Positions 24,703-34,098 are shown, counted from the stretch's first letter. The stretch: DNA of 64,000 nt from Belliella aquatica (GCF_014637795.1 NZ_BMFD01000004.1:89014-153013), one strand, 5' to 3'. Numbers and translations are program-made. The notes: generated by a model from the letters alone, not told the origin.

Positions 24703-25872
24703 TTATAAAGGATACCTGAGTATCGCTGCAACTTGTGCTTCTTCAGGCATGTTTTCCTCTTCTACCATATATACTTTGCCTTTATATTCAACTGTTCTCG
24801 CGGCAGCTTCATCTATCAGACAATGCCCCGTGTTCTCTTGCTTTTCAGACACGTTGATTTGGTGGGTTTCAGGATCGTAAGTTCCGAAAAGATGTTTGTG
24901 GTTCATATTCACCAAAAGCGTATCTATTCCGCCAGTCAGAGCAGCTTTGATGATTTTTAAATTATCATTACTTATTGCAAGTCCGTCTGCAGCCTTTTGG
25001 TTGAAAGCCTCTTTTCTCTTGATTCTTTCTTTTTCAAAAAATGGTGCGACTACCTCCCAAGATTTTTGATGTAAGGTCATCATGTCTTTTTCGCCATAAG
25101 CACCACTCACATGCCCATCCAAGAGGTGATTGTATTTGGTTGCTTCTTTGAAAATAGGAATAAGGTAATCGACTCCAGCCAAAACTAGCGGTAGTGGATT
25201 GTTATTTAGCTTGGGCTCAAGCATATTGGTCATTCTGTGGAAATAATTTAGAATGGTGACTTTTTTCACTTCATCAGAACCACCGTCATGCCCGTGATAC
25301 ATTGCACCTGCATTGCCAGACCCTCCCTGACCCTGCAATTGTTTTTGATTTTCATCTTCCTTTTCTTCAGTGGTAAAAGACACCGCTACCTCTTCACGGT
25401 CTAGGATGATTTCTTGTACTGTATTTCTTGTAGCTTCATACAATAGGTTCTTATCAAGATTGAGCAATAAGATGTAGTAATGTCCATCATCTGACAATTC
25501 AGGAATCATAGGCAATAACAAAGGTTTCTCGCCAATGAAATTTTGACCATTTTCTAGATCAATGGGTACTTTGATTACTTCCATGCCTTCGGATGAAATA
25601 AAGCATGCCAACATATCTGAATTATTTTGCCAGAAAGTCTGGTCATCCAAAAGTTCAAAAGCTGGAGAAAGTAAGTTTTTGATTTCCTTATTTTCAATAT
25701 TATGATCTTTCTCCAATTTGATAGTGACTTCTTGCAATTGATTCTTGAAATGAATCTGATCTTTTTTATAACCTTCAGAACTCTGTCTTGATGTAGGACT
25801 ATAAATACTTACAAAGGGATTCCCCTTCTTTTTGGATAGATTGATAAAAGCATTTCTATTAAAAATTTCCAT
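24703..25872 (-). CDS. baeRF family protein (eRF1/Pelota-like)
   Basis: A 389-residue cytosolic protein resembling the bacterial archaeo-eukaryotic release factor (baeRF) families. An N-terminal region opens with FVSIYSPTSRQ, a variable Gly-rich loop (QGQGGSGNAGAMYHGHDGG, about 190-209) occupies the place of the catalytic GGQ-like loop, and a C-terminal domain ends with GHCLIDEAAARTVEYKGKVYMVEEENMP. A role at stalled ribosomes or in stress has been proposed for such families, but this one is not characterised. It is monocistronic between terminator and AT-rich DNA. Confidence 0.7.
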   Translation of the reverse strand: MEIFNRNAFINLSKKKGNPFVSIYSPTSRQSSEGYKKDQIHFKNQLQEVTIKLEKDHNIENKEIKNLLSPAFELLDDQTFWQNNSDMLACFISSEGMEVIKVPIDLENGQNFIGEKPLLLPMIPELSDDGHYYILLLNLDKNLLYEATRNTVQEIILDREEVAVSFTTEEKEDENQKQLQGQGGSGNAGAMYHGHDGGSDEVKKVTILNYFHRMTNMLEPKLNNNPLPLVLAGVDYLIPIFKEATKYNHLLDGHVSGAYGEKDMMTLHQKSWEVVAPFFEKERIKRKEAFNQKAADGLAISNDNLKIIKAALTGGIDTLLVNMNHKHLFGTYDPETHQINVSEKQENTGHCLIDEAAARTVEYKGKVYMVEEENMPEEAQVAAILRYPL

Positions 25873-26286
25873 TTGATTAGATTTAGGTTAAACATGTAAT
25901 TTAGAAAAGGGCTTGTCCCTCAATACTAAAAAGCTCAAAAACTCCGCCAATGAAGCAGAATCTTAATATAAATTCAATTAAAATGGGATAAGACACCTTG
26001 AGTGACGGATTGAGCGATTGGAGGAAAAATTCGATAACAAAAAAAAATATGAATTTGGGACAGATTATTTTGAAGATATCTGACATTAATATTTAGCATA
26101 TTAGAGAAAACCCTAAATAAAAAGCCCTGATTGATTCGTATATCAATCAGGGCTTTTGCTAGGTAATGCTGTGTCCGCATGCGGTCTATTGACTCTCAAT
26201 TAAACGCATAAAGACTTACTCTGTAGCTTCAAGACTAAAAACGATCTAACTTGTTATCTCGAGTTTGTTTGCTACTTAAGACTGTT
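25873..26286. other. intergenic stretch without a gene
   Basis: 414 bp. Apart from the terminator-like hairpin at 26119-26160, no coding frame, tRNA or repeat of note was found. The open frames here are short and lack supporting signals. Confidence 0.6.
26119..26160 (-). terminator. terminator-like hairpin downstream of the CDGSH gene
   Basis: AAAAGCCCTGATTGAT (26120-26135) pairs perfectly with ATCAATCAGGGCTTTT (26142-26157). It lies 130 nt past the CDGSH stop on the minus strand with a T-rich exit; the other strand also reads T residues. Confidence 0.7.
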
Positions 26287-26511
26287 TTATACTTTCTTTG
26301 GAGGTAAATCAAAGGATGTCGCTTCGTGCTCGAAATTACCTCTATGCGAACCATCACAAAAAGGTTTATTATTAGAGTGACCACACCTGCAGAGTCCTAA
26401 TGTGGTTCTTCCTTGAAGGCCATAGGCGTTACCCTGATTGTCAACAATTTCAAAATCCCCTTCTACTTTTAGAAAGCCATTGGGATTTACGGTTATTTTA
26501 GTTTTGGACAT
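26287..26511 (-). CDS. CDGSH iron-sulfur domain protein
   Basis: A 74-residue protein with a single CDGSH finger: Cys 41, Cys 43, Cys 52 and His 56 in LCRCGHSNNKPFCDGSH, the ligand set for a 2Fe-2S cluster of the mitoNEET type. The N-terminal half has beta-strand spacing typical of the fold. Role unknown; redox or cluster-transfer functions are proposed for the family. Confidence 0.92.
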   Translation of the reverse strand: MSKTKITVNPNGFLKVEGDFEIVDNQGNAYGLQGRTTLGLCRCGHSNNKPFCDGSHRGNFEHEATSFDLPPKKV

Positions 26512-26714
26512 ATTTTTCTTTTTGAATTTTCATTAATACAACGAACTTACATAAAAAGGGCTCAAATTTGAAAATAACTTTTAAGAACGACTCTTTTGAC
26601 CCGAAAATCTAGGCGTTTTTTTTCCTTATTTTATGGTTGTTAGATAAGGAAATTTCTCTATTTAACTGTTAGATACCTCTTAGATAGTGATTTTGGTTGA
26701 TGAACATCTGAATA

Positions 26715-27428
26715 TTAAAACTCCATTACCTCAACAATCTCCACCAATTTTTCCGCCCAATATTGATAAATCAAACCACTTGGATGGAGTTGGTCTGAGA
26801 CAACTGACTCAGGCTTCATCCCATTGATTCTGTAATGTTCAGTAATATCGATATAGGTAACGCCAATTTCTTCTGTAATTTCTTTTTTTGCTTGGTTGTA
26901 TTGATCAATTTCGCGCGCTACTTTTTCTTGATCCGAACCCCTGTTTACCGCAAAAGGTGTAACTCCCCAATCTGGAATTGAAAGCACCACGACATGACTT
27001 TTATCTCCTTTTGCAAAAGCGATGGTATCTTCCAAAAGTTGTCGAAATTCACTTCGGTAATTGTCAACAGGTCTTCCTCGATATTGATTGTTTACTCCAA
27101 TCAGTAAAGTGACCAAATCGTAAGTTTTTCCGTTGACATCTGAAGCTTGAATACCTTTTTTCAATTCATCAGTTGTCCAACCTGTAGTGGCGATGATTTT
27201 TGGCTCTGAAAAAACAATTCCCGATGCCTCGAGCATTTCCACTGCCTGATGGGGATAGCGGTCTTTCGCCTCAACACCCTCTCCGATGGTATAAGAATCA
27301 CCAAGTGCCAAATATGTCATTTTATCTGAATCCATATTTTGATTTTGTTTTGAAATATTCTGGGTAGAAATACAGCTCCATTGTCCCAATACGAGGAAAA
27401 GGCTAGCTATTAAGTGAGTTTTTTTCAT
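26715..27428 (-). CDS. SGNH/GDSL hydrolase, probable lipoprotein
   Basis: A 237-residue hydrolase. The N-terminal hydrophobic segment ends with Cys 19 (LGQWSC), a plausible lipobox. The catalytic Ser is in LALGDSYTIGEG (Ser 45), block III is LIGVNNQYRG, and the Asp-x-x-His pair is in SDQLHPSGLIY. Likely an outer-membrane or periplasmic esterase/lipase of unknown substrate. It sits 6 nt downstream of the LD-carboxypeptidase gene and is probably cotranscribed. Confidence 0.88.
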   Translation of the reverse strand: MKKTHLIASLFLVLGQWSCISTQNISKQNQNMDSDKMTYLALGDSYTIGEGVEAKDRYPHQAVEMLEASGIVFSEPKIIATTGWTTDELKKGIQASDVNGKTYDLVTLLIGVNNQYRGRPVDNYRSEFRQLLEDTIAFAKGDKSHVVVLSIPDWGVTPFAVNRGSDQEKVAREIDQYNQAKKEITEEIGVTYIDITEHYRINGMKPESVVSDQLHPSGLIYQYWAEKLVEIVEVMEF

Positions 27429-27434
27429 AAGGTT

Positions 27435-28478
27435 TTATTGAAATATTGTTTCTAGCATAGTCAAAGTACCTGCATCTGCATCGAGTTTTACTCTTGCACC
27501 AACAGGGATGATAAATTGCTTTTGGATATGCCCAATCATAGCGCCTTTGTATGCAGGGATTCCCAATGGAAGAATATAATCATCCAATACATCATCCAAT
27601 GTAAGTGAACCATAGCCACCCGATGGAGTGCAGTCAGTACATTGACCAAAGACAAATCCCTTGATCTGATCTAAAGTACCATTGAGTTTTAAGGTGCTCA
27701 TCATCCGGTCGATTTTGTATGGGTCTTCGCCAATGTCTTCAATAAAAAGAATGGAATCTTTGAAGTCAGGCAAATAGGGTGTTCCGGAAAGTGCAGTGAG
27801 TACAGTAAGATTTCCTCCCAGGATTTTTCCTTCTACTGTACCTGATTTTAGGGTGATTGTTCTATTATTTTTGATGACCAAATCATCCCCTTTTTGAACT
27901 TCATTTTGGAAAGTGGTCAACGCTTTGTCAAAAAAGATATTTTCGAATTGCTGTACATTGAAATTATTCCAGCTTCCAGTTCCATTGGGTCCATGAAAAG
28001 TAATTAAGCCTGTTTTTGCATGAATGGCATTATGCAAGGCAGTGATATCAGAATAGCCAAGAAGTGGTTTTGGATTCTTTTTAATTGATTTGTAATCGAT
28101 CATTGGGAGGATTCTCGCCGCTCCAGAACCTCCACGGATACAAATAATAGCTTTTACTTCATCATCGGCGAACATGCTATTCAAATCACCTGCTCTTTCT
28201 TCATCCGTTCCAGCAAGATGACCTCGACGGTTTTTGAGATTTTCCCCAAGTTTCACTCTGAATCCCAAAGCCTCTAAAGCTTCCTGAGCAAACATAAACT
28301 GAATGCGCTCTGCTGTAGCCGAAGAAGGGCTGATCAATCCTACGGTATCGCCTTTTTTGAGAGATTTAGGCAGGAGTGAAATAGAACTAGACCTTTCTTC
28401 TTTTAGATTATCAAAAGCAAAAAATGGAACAGCTCCAAGCGTAAGGCCAAGTGATTTGATAAAGTTTCTTTTATTCAT
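27435..28478 (-). CDS. ldcA: LD-carboxypeptidase (S66 family)
   Basis: Cleaves the terminal D-Ala from muramoyl tetrapeptides in peptidoglycan recycling. The nucleophile Ser is in LLGYSDITALH (about Ser 143), the Glu is in LFIEDIGEDPYKIDRMM, and the His is in MIGHIQKQFIIPVG. A hydrophobic N-terminus (NFIKSLGLTLGAVPFFAF) suggests export, unlike cytosolic E. coli LdcA. It follows dacB with RNA element copy B between them, so two peptidoglycan enzymes and a lipase form a minus-strand run. Confidence 0.88.
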   Translation of the reverse strand: MNKRNFIKSLGLTLGAVPFFAFDNLKEERSSSISLLPKSLKKGDTVGLISPSSATAERIQFMFAQEALEALGFRVKLGENLKNRRGHLAGTDEERAGDLNSMFADDEVKAIICIRGGSGAARILPMIDYKSIKKNPKPLLGYSDITALHNAIHAKTGLITFHGPNGTGSWNNFNVQQFENIFFDKALTTFQNEVQKGDDLVIKNNRTITLKSGTVEGKILGGNLTVLTALSGTPYLPDFKDSILFIEDIGEDPYKIDRMMSTLKLNGTLDQIKGFVFGQCTDCTPSGGYGSLTLDDVLDDYILPLGIPAYKGAMIGHIQKQFIIPVGARVKLDADAGTLTMLETIFQ

Positions 28479-28527
28479 TTCTATTCAATTTCAAGAATGA
28501 TTTATAAAGCTAAATTTATTTCCTGAT

Positions 28528-28678
28528 ATGTATATCCGCTTTTACAACGGTAGCCACTTAAAATAAATTAAATCCTAAATTTAAGGTGCTATGAACCTTT
28601 AGCTGTCGGTATTTGACAATTATCCCCAAGATTATTTGTGATAAAATCACAAACGGGTGTCATTGCGGATAATCATAT
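28528..28678 (-). ncRNA. multicopy structured RNA element, copy B
   Basis: Starts just after the dacB stop (GATT at 28674, 7 nt past it) and ends about 50 nt before ldcA. Closing helix on the minus strand: TATCCGC (28671-28665) with GCGGATA (28539-28533), plus outer ATATG/CATAT. 3' hairpin: CACCTTAAA (28588-28580) with TTTTAAGTG (28563-28555), one bulge. The conserved box GTGGCTACCGTTGTAAAAGC follows. A second perfect hairpin (TTTGTGAT/ATCACAAA) is present only here. No terminator follows, so the element probably lies inside the dacB-ldcA transcript. Confidence 0.58.
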
Positions 28679-28681
28679 TTC

Positions 28682-29998
28682 TTAATAATTATCTCTAATG
28701 AAGACTAAGACTTTTTCCATTTCTCTTCTAACTTCACTCGCCTTGTTGAGGTAATTGTTGTTCAAAAATGCAAAGGCATAATAGCGGTCACTTTTTGATT
28801 TGATGATGCCGACCAAAGCATGATTGTTACTGATTGTCCCCGTTTTGGCAAATACATAGGGTTTGGATCCTTTGTAATTATTTTTTAATGTTCCATTAAT
28901 TCCACCTTGAGGAAGAAGGTTAATCAGCTCAATTCTTGGGATAGTTTGATCGATTTTTTCAATTAGCCTGATCATACTTCTTGGCGTGACTAGATTATGT
29001 CTCGAAAGCCCCGAGCCATCTACCCATTGCGGTTTATCCGGAAGATCATCTAAATACTTTTTCAAAACGTTTTCTATGGCTTTTTCACTATTCAATTCTC
29101 CCAACATCTGATCAGAAACCATTAGGAGGATTTGCTCTGCAATAAAATTATCGCTTTCCTGCAACATTTCTTTCAAAAGCGGACGCATGGAGCCTCCATG
29201 AAATGTTTGGCTGTTGGAAGGTAGTTTTGTATTGACCAATTCAACAGGTTTCTGAAGGATATCGCGCAATAGGGTGACAGTAAGTTCTGGAGATGTGACA
29301 AATGGCAAGATCGGCCCTGGATTGGTGTAAGTCCTTGGATTGTAGTAAAAAGTGTTGCTATGAAAATCTCTTCTCACGGTAGTTAGGTTACCACCGATGT
29401 TTTTAGACTCGGTTTTGAAAGAAGAAATGCTAGCTTGAGGAATGCGGTTAACATTTCTAAAAGTCACGATATTTCCATAAATGGGCAGAGGAGAGCGTTC
29501 TGCAGAATAGGCATAATAATAGTCATCCCACTGCCATCCATATCCAAAGGGGGTATCATTCCAGTTTTGATCTGAATAAAATACCTTGCTGTAGGGTTTT
29601 AGAAATTCCTCAACTTTAGGCTGGGGCAAAATATTGTATTTCCAAGAAGGGTCTCCAGAACCCCAAATTGTAATTTCATTACCGTTGGTGGTATAGCGAA
29701 AGGTATTGGTTTGATTATTCATCACCATCAGGGAAGCATAAAAAGTAAGAAGCTTTGTTGTGGAAGCTGGAATGAAATTCATATGGCTGTTTTTCTCGTA
29801 ATGCACCCACTGACTATCCAAATCATAGAGCATAAAGCCAGTCAAATGATTGTCGAAAAATGTGTTAGGTCCAAGAAGTGAATGAAGCTTTTGATATCTT
29901 AAAGAAACGCTATCTTCTCTCGATTCATTTTGAGAAAATCCAATGAAAATAAAAGTAACCGTTAGTAAAACGGATAAAAAAGCTTTTTTAAACATCAT
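28682..29998 (-). CDS. dacB: D-alanyl-D-alanine carboxypeptidase / endopeptidase (PBP4 type)
   Basis: A class C low-molecular-weight penicillin-binding protein of 438 residues, exported (N-terminal hydrophobic segment about 5-22). The three active-site motifs are PASTTK (Ser 79-Lys 82), VDGSGLSRHN and VFAKTGTISNNHALVG. It trims peptidoglycan cross-links in the periplasm. Its start overlaps the stop of the DUF423 gene by 4 nt, so the two are translationally coupled. Confidence 0.93.
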   Translation of the reverse strand: MMFKKAFLSVLLTVTFIFIGFSQNESREDSVSLRYQKLHSLLGPNTFFDNHLTGFMLYDLDSQWVHYEKNSHMNFIPASTTKLLTFYASLMVMNNQTNTFRYTTNGNEITIWGSGDPSWKYNILPQPKVEEFLKPYSKVFYSDQNWNDTPFGYGWQWDDYYYAYSAERSPLPIYGNIVTFRNVNRIPQASISSFKTESKNIGGNLTTVRRDFHSNTFYYNPRTYTNPGPILPFVTSPELTVTLLRDILQKPVELVNTKLPSNSQTFHGGSMRPLLKEMLQESDNFIAEQILLMVSDQMLGELNSEKAIENVLKKYLDDLPDKPQWVDGSGLSRHNLVTPRSMIRLIEKIDQTIPRIELINLLPQGGINGTLKNNYKGSKPYVFAKTGTISNNHALVGIIKSKSDRYYAFAFLNNNYLNKASEVRREMEKVLVFIRDNY

Positions 29999-30378
29999 GA
30001 ATTAACTTTAGCTGAATTGCTTGATAAGAATAGATAAACCCATCCCAAGATAAATGCCACACCTCCAATTGGAGTAATGGCTCCAAGCCAGGTGATTCCT
30101 GTTAAGGACATCACGTAAAGCGATCCTGAAAAAATGATAATCCCTAATAGGAAGAAATATCCTGAGAAATTTAATTTTTTGTTATCGGGAAATTGAATTT
30201 TCAAAACTCCGATAAGGGCAATTGCTAGGGTATGATAAAAATGATATTTTACAGCTGTCTCGAAAGTTTCAGTTCTCCCATACTCAGCTAAAATCCCTGC
30301 CAAACTATGTGCTCCAAATGCCCCGATCCCCACAGCCAAAGCTCCCAGAACCGCCCCTATTTTTATGTATATATTCAT
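29995..30378 (-). CDS. DUF423 membrane protein
   Basis: A 127-residue protein with four membrane helices, recognised as DUF423 by IGAVLGALAVGIGAFGAHSL at the N-terminus and YHFYHTLAIALIGVL. Function unknown. It lies upstream of and overlapping dacB by 4 nt. The upstream 160 bp contain dispersed TTTAAACCTTTAAACC phrases rather than a gene. Confidence 0.88.
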   Translation of the reverse strand: MNIYIKIGAVLGALAVGIGAFGAHSLAGILAEYGRTETFETAVKYHFYHTLAIALIGVLKIQFPDNKKLNFSGYFFLLGIIIFSGSLYVMSLTGITWLGAITPIGGVAFILGWVYLFLSSNSAKVNS

Positions 30379-30538
30379 AGTTTCTTAATTATTTGTAAAG
30401 TTAGAATTTGAAAAGTTGTAATGTTCTTTGAGTAGTAATTTCCAAATCTATATTTAAAGGCTGCACGAATCCTACTCCCGCGCAAGCCAACTTTTAAACC
30501 TTTAAACCTATTAACCTTATAACCTATCGCTCAATCTT

Positions 30539-31207
30539 CTAATTTCTACTTCCGAAAATCGCCGAACCGATCCTCACCATCGTACTTCCTTCTTCTTGTG
30601 CAATGATGTAATCTCCACTCATGCCCATAGAAATTTCTTTTAAGTCAAAATTTTGTGGAAGTTCTTTCGATTTCAAGTCGTCAAACAGTGATTTCAAACC
30701 TTTAAACTCTTTTCTGATTACCACTTCATTTTCCGTAAATGTAGCCATTCCCATCAACCCAACGATTTTGACATGTTGCAGTTGTTTGATTTCATCACTT
30801 TGAAGCATTTCTTCCATTTCAGCATCATCAAATCCAAATTTACTCTCTTCTTTGGCAATGTGCATTTGTAGTAAACAAGGGATGATGCGATCGGATTTTT
30901 TAGCTTCTTTATTGATCTCTTTGAGCAGTTTGAAAGAGTCTACGCCATGGATCAAGTGAATAAACGGAGCAATATATTTAACCTTGTTCCGCTGAAGGTG
31001 ACCGATCATATGCCATTGGGTGTCTTCTGGCATTTGTGGCTGCTTGTCCACTATTTCTTGAACTTTATTCTCTCCAAAATCCCTTATTCCAGCAGCATAA
31101 GCTTCTTTTAGGGCTTCTATTGGTTTGGTTTTACTGACCGCAACGAGAAGGCAATCAGAATTTACAAAAGTATTTTTTATTTCAATTAAGTTTTCTTTGA
31201 TACTCAT
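30539..31207 (-). CDS. YggS/PROSC family PLP-binding protein
   Basis: A pyridoxal-phosphate homeostasis protein of alanine-racemase-like fold-type III, 222 residues. The PLP Lys is in LLVAVSKTKPIEAL (about Lys 27), GENKVQEIVDK and WHMIGHLQRNKVKYI are diagnostic, and the C-terminal ISMGMSGDYIIAQEEGSTMVRIGSAIFG binds the phosphate. It manages PLP supply, with indirect effects on amino-acid metabolism. Divergent from the GH3 gene. Confidence 0.94.
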   Translation of the reverse strand: MSIKENLIEIKNTFVNSDCLLVAVSKTKPIEALKEAYAAGIRDFGENKVQEIVDKQPQMPEDTQWHMIGHLQRNKVKYIAPFIHLIHGVDSFKLLKEINKEAKKSDRIIPCLLQMHIAKEESKFGFDDAEMEEMLQSDEIKQLQHVKIVGLMGMATFTENEVVIRKEFKGLKSLFDDLKSKELPQNFDLKEISMGMSGDYIIAQEEGSTMVRIGSAIFGSRN

Positions 31208-31254
31208 TCCCTTAAATTTGATATTTCAATTGTTTCAGGTACCTAAACAAAGAT

Positions 31255-32802
31255 ATGGCAATATTAGGGACATTACTAAAAAAAGGGATCAGATTGAGAG
31301 AATCTCTCGAGCAAGAATTCAGTGCGCCTTTGGAGTTACAAAAGAAGACGCTACAAAAACTTTTAATCAAAGCGGCTAAAACAGAAATTGGGAAAAAGTA
31401 CGAATTTGATCAGATTCTCAAAAGTTTCAAAAATGGAGATCATGATTTTTATACTCATTTTTCTAAGCAAGTACCGATTTACAATTATGATAAAATCTAT
31501 GAAGAGTGGTGGCACAAGCTTAAAAATGGAGAGAAAAATATCACTTGGCCTGGAGCGATTAGATATTTTGCATTGAGCTCAGGGACATCAGGAGCGGCTT
31601 CTAAGTTTATCCCCATTTCTAAGGATATGGTGAAGGCGATTCGAAAAACGGGAGTGAGACAGATTCTTTCTCTTTCTAAATATGAAATCCCCGATCATTT
31701 GTTGTCTAAGGGTATTTTGATGCTCGGTGGAAGTACGGATTTGGAATTCAATGGAACATACTTTTCTGGGGATTTAAGTGGAATTACTACAGGAAGATTG
31801 CCGATCTGGTTTCAGCGTTTTTATAAGCCAGGAAAAAAGATAGCTAAGAATAAAGATTGGGGTCAAAAGTTGGATCAAATCGTCCAAAATGCTCCCAAGT
31901 GGGATATTGGAATCATCGTTGGCGTACCCGCTTGGCTGCAGATTTTGATGGAAAAAATCGTTGAAAAATATCAAGTAAAAACAATTCATGATATTTGGCC
32001 TAACTTACACATATTTGTTCATGGAGGTGTTTCATTTGAACCTTATAGACGTGGTTTTGAAAAGCTATTAGATAGACCTTTGATTTACATGGAGACCTAT
32101 TTGGCTTCCGAGGGTTTTTTGGCATTTCAGGCCAAGCCGGATCAAAAATCCATGCGCTTAGTTTTAAATACGGGAATTTTCCATGAATTTATCCCTTTCA
32201 ATGATCAAAACTTTGACCATAACGGAGAGGTGAAAGAAAATGCTCAAACCCTCAAAATTGATGAAATTGAAGAGGGAAAAGAGTATGCACTTTTGATTTG
32301 TACTTGTGCAGGTGCGTGGAGGTATTTGATTGGCGATGTCATCAAGTTTGTCTCCAAAGAAGAAAGCGAAATCGTCATCACAGGCAGAACAAAGCATTTT
32401 TTGAGCCTATGTGGGGAGCATCTTTCTGTGGATAATATGAATAAGGCAATCAATCTATTGGAAGATGATATGAATATTGATATCCGTGAATTTACTGTGC
32501 TGGGTTTGCCACATGGTAGTTTGTTTGCGCATCATTGGTTTATCGGAACAGAAGATCAAGTAGATATTTCAGAAATGAAAGTTAAACTCGATGAAAAATT
32601 AAGCTTTCTTAATGATGACTATGCAGTTGAGAGAAAACATGCGCTTAAAGAAGTGAATGTTACGGCTATTTCCCCATCTTTATTTTACGCATGGATGAAA
32701 TCAGAAGGCAAGGAGGGAGGACAGAATAAATTCCCGAGAGTTCTCAAAGGTGAAAAGCAAACATCTTGGTTGAATTTTCTGCAAAATCATAGTCTTAAAT
32801 GA
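31255..32802 (+). CDS. GH3 family acyl-amido-synthetase-like protein
   Basis: A 515-residue member of the GH3 superfamily of adenylating enzymes, named after plant auxin-conjugating proteins. The ATP-binding loop ALSSGTSGAASKFIP (about 103-117) and later blocks METYLASEGFLAFQ and GAWRYLIGDVIKFV are characteristic. Bacterial GH3 proteins are common in Bacteroidota, with unknown acyl and amine substrates. The ATG at 31255 is chosen because the gene is colinear with the family from MAILGTLLKKG. Overlaps the LysE gene by 4 nt. Confidence 0.9.
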   Translation: MAILGTLLKKGIRLRESLEQEFSAPLELQKKTLQKLLIKAAKTEIGKKYEFDQILKSFKNGDHDFYTHFSKQVPIYNYDKIYEEWWHKLKNGEKNITWPGAIRYFALSSGTSGAASKFIPISKDMVKAIRKTGVRQILSLSKYEIPDHLLSKGILMLGGSTDLEFNGTYFSGDLSGITTGRLPIWFQRFYKPGKKIAKNKDWGQKLDQIVQNAPKWDIGIIVGVPAWLQILMEKIVEKYQVKTIHDIWPNLHIFVHGGVSFEPYRRGFEKLLDRPLIYMETYLASEGFLAFQAKPDQKSMRLVLNTGIFHEFIPFNDQNFDHNGEVKENAQTLKIDEIEEGKEYALLICTCAGAWRYLIGDVIKFVSKEESEIVITGRTKHFLSLCGEHLSVDNMNKAINLLEDDMNIDIREFTVLGLPHGSLFAHHWFIGTEDQVDISEMKVKLDEKLSFLNDDYAVERKHALKEVNVTAISPSLFYAWMKSEGKEGGQNKFPRVLKGEKQTSWLNFLQNHSLK

Positions 32803-33446
32803 TGATAAATCAGGCATTACTTGAAGGGATCAGTATGGGCTTGTTGCTGTCAGCGATGATTGGTCCAGTATTTTTTACCCTGATTCAAAACTCCATTCAA
32901 AGTGGATTTAGAAATACCGCAATTTTAGCATTCGGAATACTAACAAGCGATCTTATTTATGTTTTGATCACTTATTTTAGTGTCAGTATTTTTGCTCAAA
33001 ATCCTTACTTTGAGGTGATACTTGGCTATCTCGGAGCGGCAGTTTTGATTGGCTTTGGGATCGTTACTTTTTTCAAAAAAGGGGGTTCAAGACCTAATTC
33101 CGCAGGTTTTCAAATTCTCAAACCAAAAAAGAGAACTGCATTTATGAAAGGATTTAGCATCAATGGAATCAATCCTTTTGTATTACTTTTTTGGATTTCG
33201 ATCGCTGGAGTAGTCAATCTCAAAGATTCTTTTTCATCATCAGATGTATTTCTATATTATTTTGGGATATTGTTTGTAGTTTTTGGAATTGATCTTTTGA
33301 AAGCATTTGTAGCCAAGCAATTGAAACCATTTGTCACGCCGAAATTTATGGTAAATATGAATAGGGTGGTGGCAATAATACTGGTGTTTTTTGGGGCGAG
33401 GTTAATTGCTTTTGCTTATGAAAAACAAATGCTCTTGATGGGTTGA
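32799..33446 (+). CDS. LysE family transporter
   Basis: A 215-residue inner-membrane exporter of the LysE/RhtB superfamily with about six helices. The N-terminal GMLLSAMIGPVFFTL-type segment (here GLLLSAMIGPVFFTLIQNSI) carries the conserved Gly-Pro of the family, and GFSINGINPFVLLFWI is the second family block. It probably exports an amino acid or related metabolite. It overlaps the GH3 gene by 4 nt, suggesting that GH3 product or substrate and export could be linked (inference). Confidence 0.88.
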   Translation: MMINQALLEGISMGLLLSAMIGPVFFTLIQNSIQSGFRNTAILAFGILTSDLIYVLITYFSVSIFAQNPYFEVILGYLGAAVLIGFGIVTFFKKGGSRPNSAGFQILKPKKRTAFMKGFSINGINPFVLLFWISIAGVVNLKDSFSSSDVFLYYFGILFVVFGIDLLKAFVAKQLKPFVTPKFMVNMNRVVAIILVFFGARLIAFAYEKQMLLMG

Positions 33447-33489
33447 TTGAAAACAAAATCAACTCTAAAAACTTTAAAAAAGAAAAACT

Positions 33490-34098
33490 ATGATTCAAAA
33501 TCAAAATTTCAAACCTGCATTTCTAGCAATCTTATTTTTCTTGTTTGCAATTACATTGGTTCAAGCGCAGGACGTTCCCACAAAACTGACGGAGTTCAAT
33601 CAAGTGAGAATCGATTACAACAAATCAGGAATGATCATCCTAGGTTCATGGGCTTTAGGAAATATTGCTTTGGGCGGGATCATGGCTGGAAGAACAGCAG
33701 GGGAGACAAAAGCTTTTCATCAAATGAACATCTACTGGAATACGGTTAATTTGGCGATTGCTGGTTTTGGATATTACTCAGCGATGAATGAAGTGCCGAG
33801 TTCAGAATTTTGGGAAACGATGAATGCACAAAACAGCATTGAAAAAATATTGCTGGTCAACGCTGCTTTGGATTTGGGGTATATGGCTGGTGGATTGTAT
33901 TTATTAGAAAGAGGTAGACGATTAGACAAAGATCAATTTAAAGGTTTTGGTAAATCTGTAATTTTGCAAGGAGCATTTTTGATGAGTTTCGATGCGATCA
34001 AGTATGTTTTTCACAATATTCATGGCAAAGAACTCCCTACGATCATGAATCATATTGGAATCACTCCAAATGGAGTAGGATTGTTGATGAACTTTTAG
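33490..34098 (+). CDS. hypothetical membrane protein with signal peptide
   Basis: A 202-residue protein: signal peptide ending LVQAQ (about residue 26), then about four weakly hydrophobic helices (SGMIILGSWALGNIALGGIMAG, NLAIAGFGYYSAM, LLVNAALDLGYMAGGLYLLE, SVILQGAFLMSFDAIKY). It resembles the Bacteroidota DUF6992-type proteins, with low certainty on the name. Function unknown. It follows LysE by 43 nt and may share its transcript. Confidence 0.7.
   Translation: MIQNQNFKPAFLAILFFLFAITLVQAQDVPTKLTEFNQVRIDYNKSGMIILGSWALGNIALGGIMAGRTAGETKAFHQMNIYWNTVNLAIAGFGYYSAMNEVPSSEFWETMNAQNSIEKILLVNAALDLGYMAGGLYLLERGRRLDKDQFKGFGKSVILQGAFLMSFDAIKYVFHNIHGKELPTIMNHIGITPNGVGLLMNF

Noticed and set aside
26158-26286. 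possible tRNA or small RNA beside the CDGSH gene
   Set aside because: No cloverleaf arms or T-loop consensus were found; only the terminator hairpin is supported.
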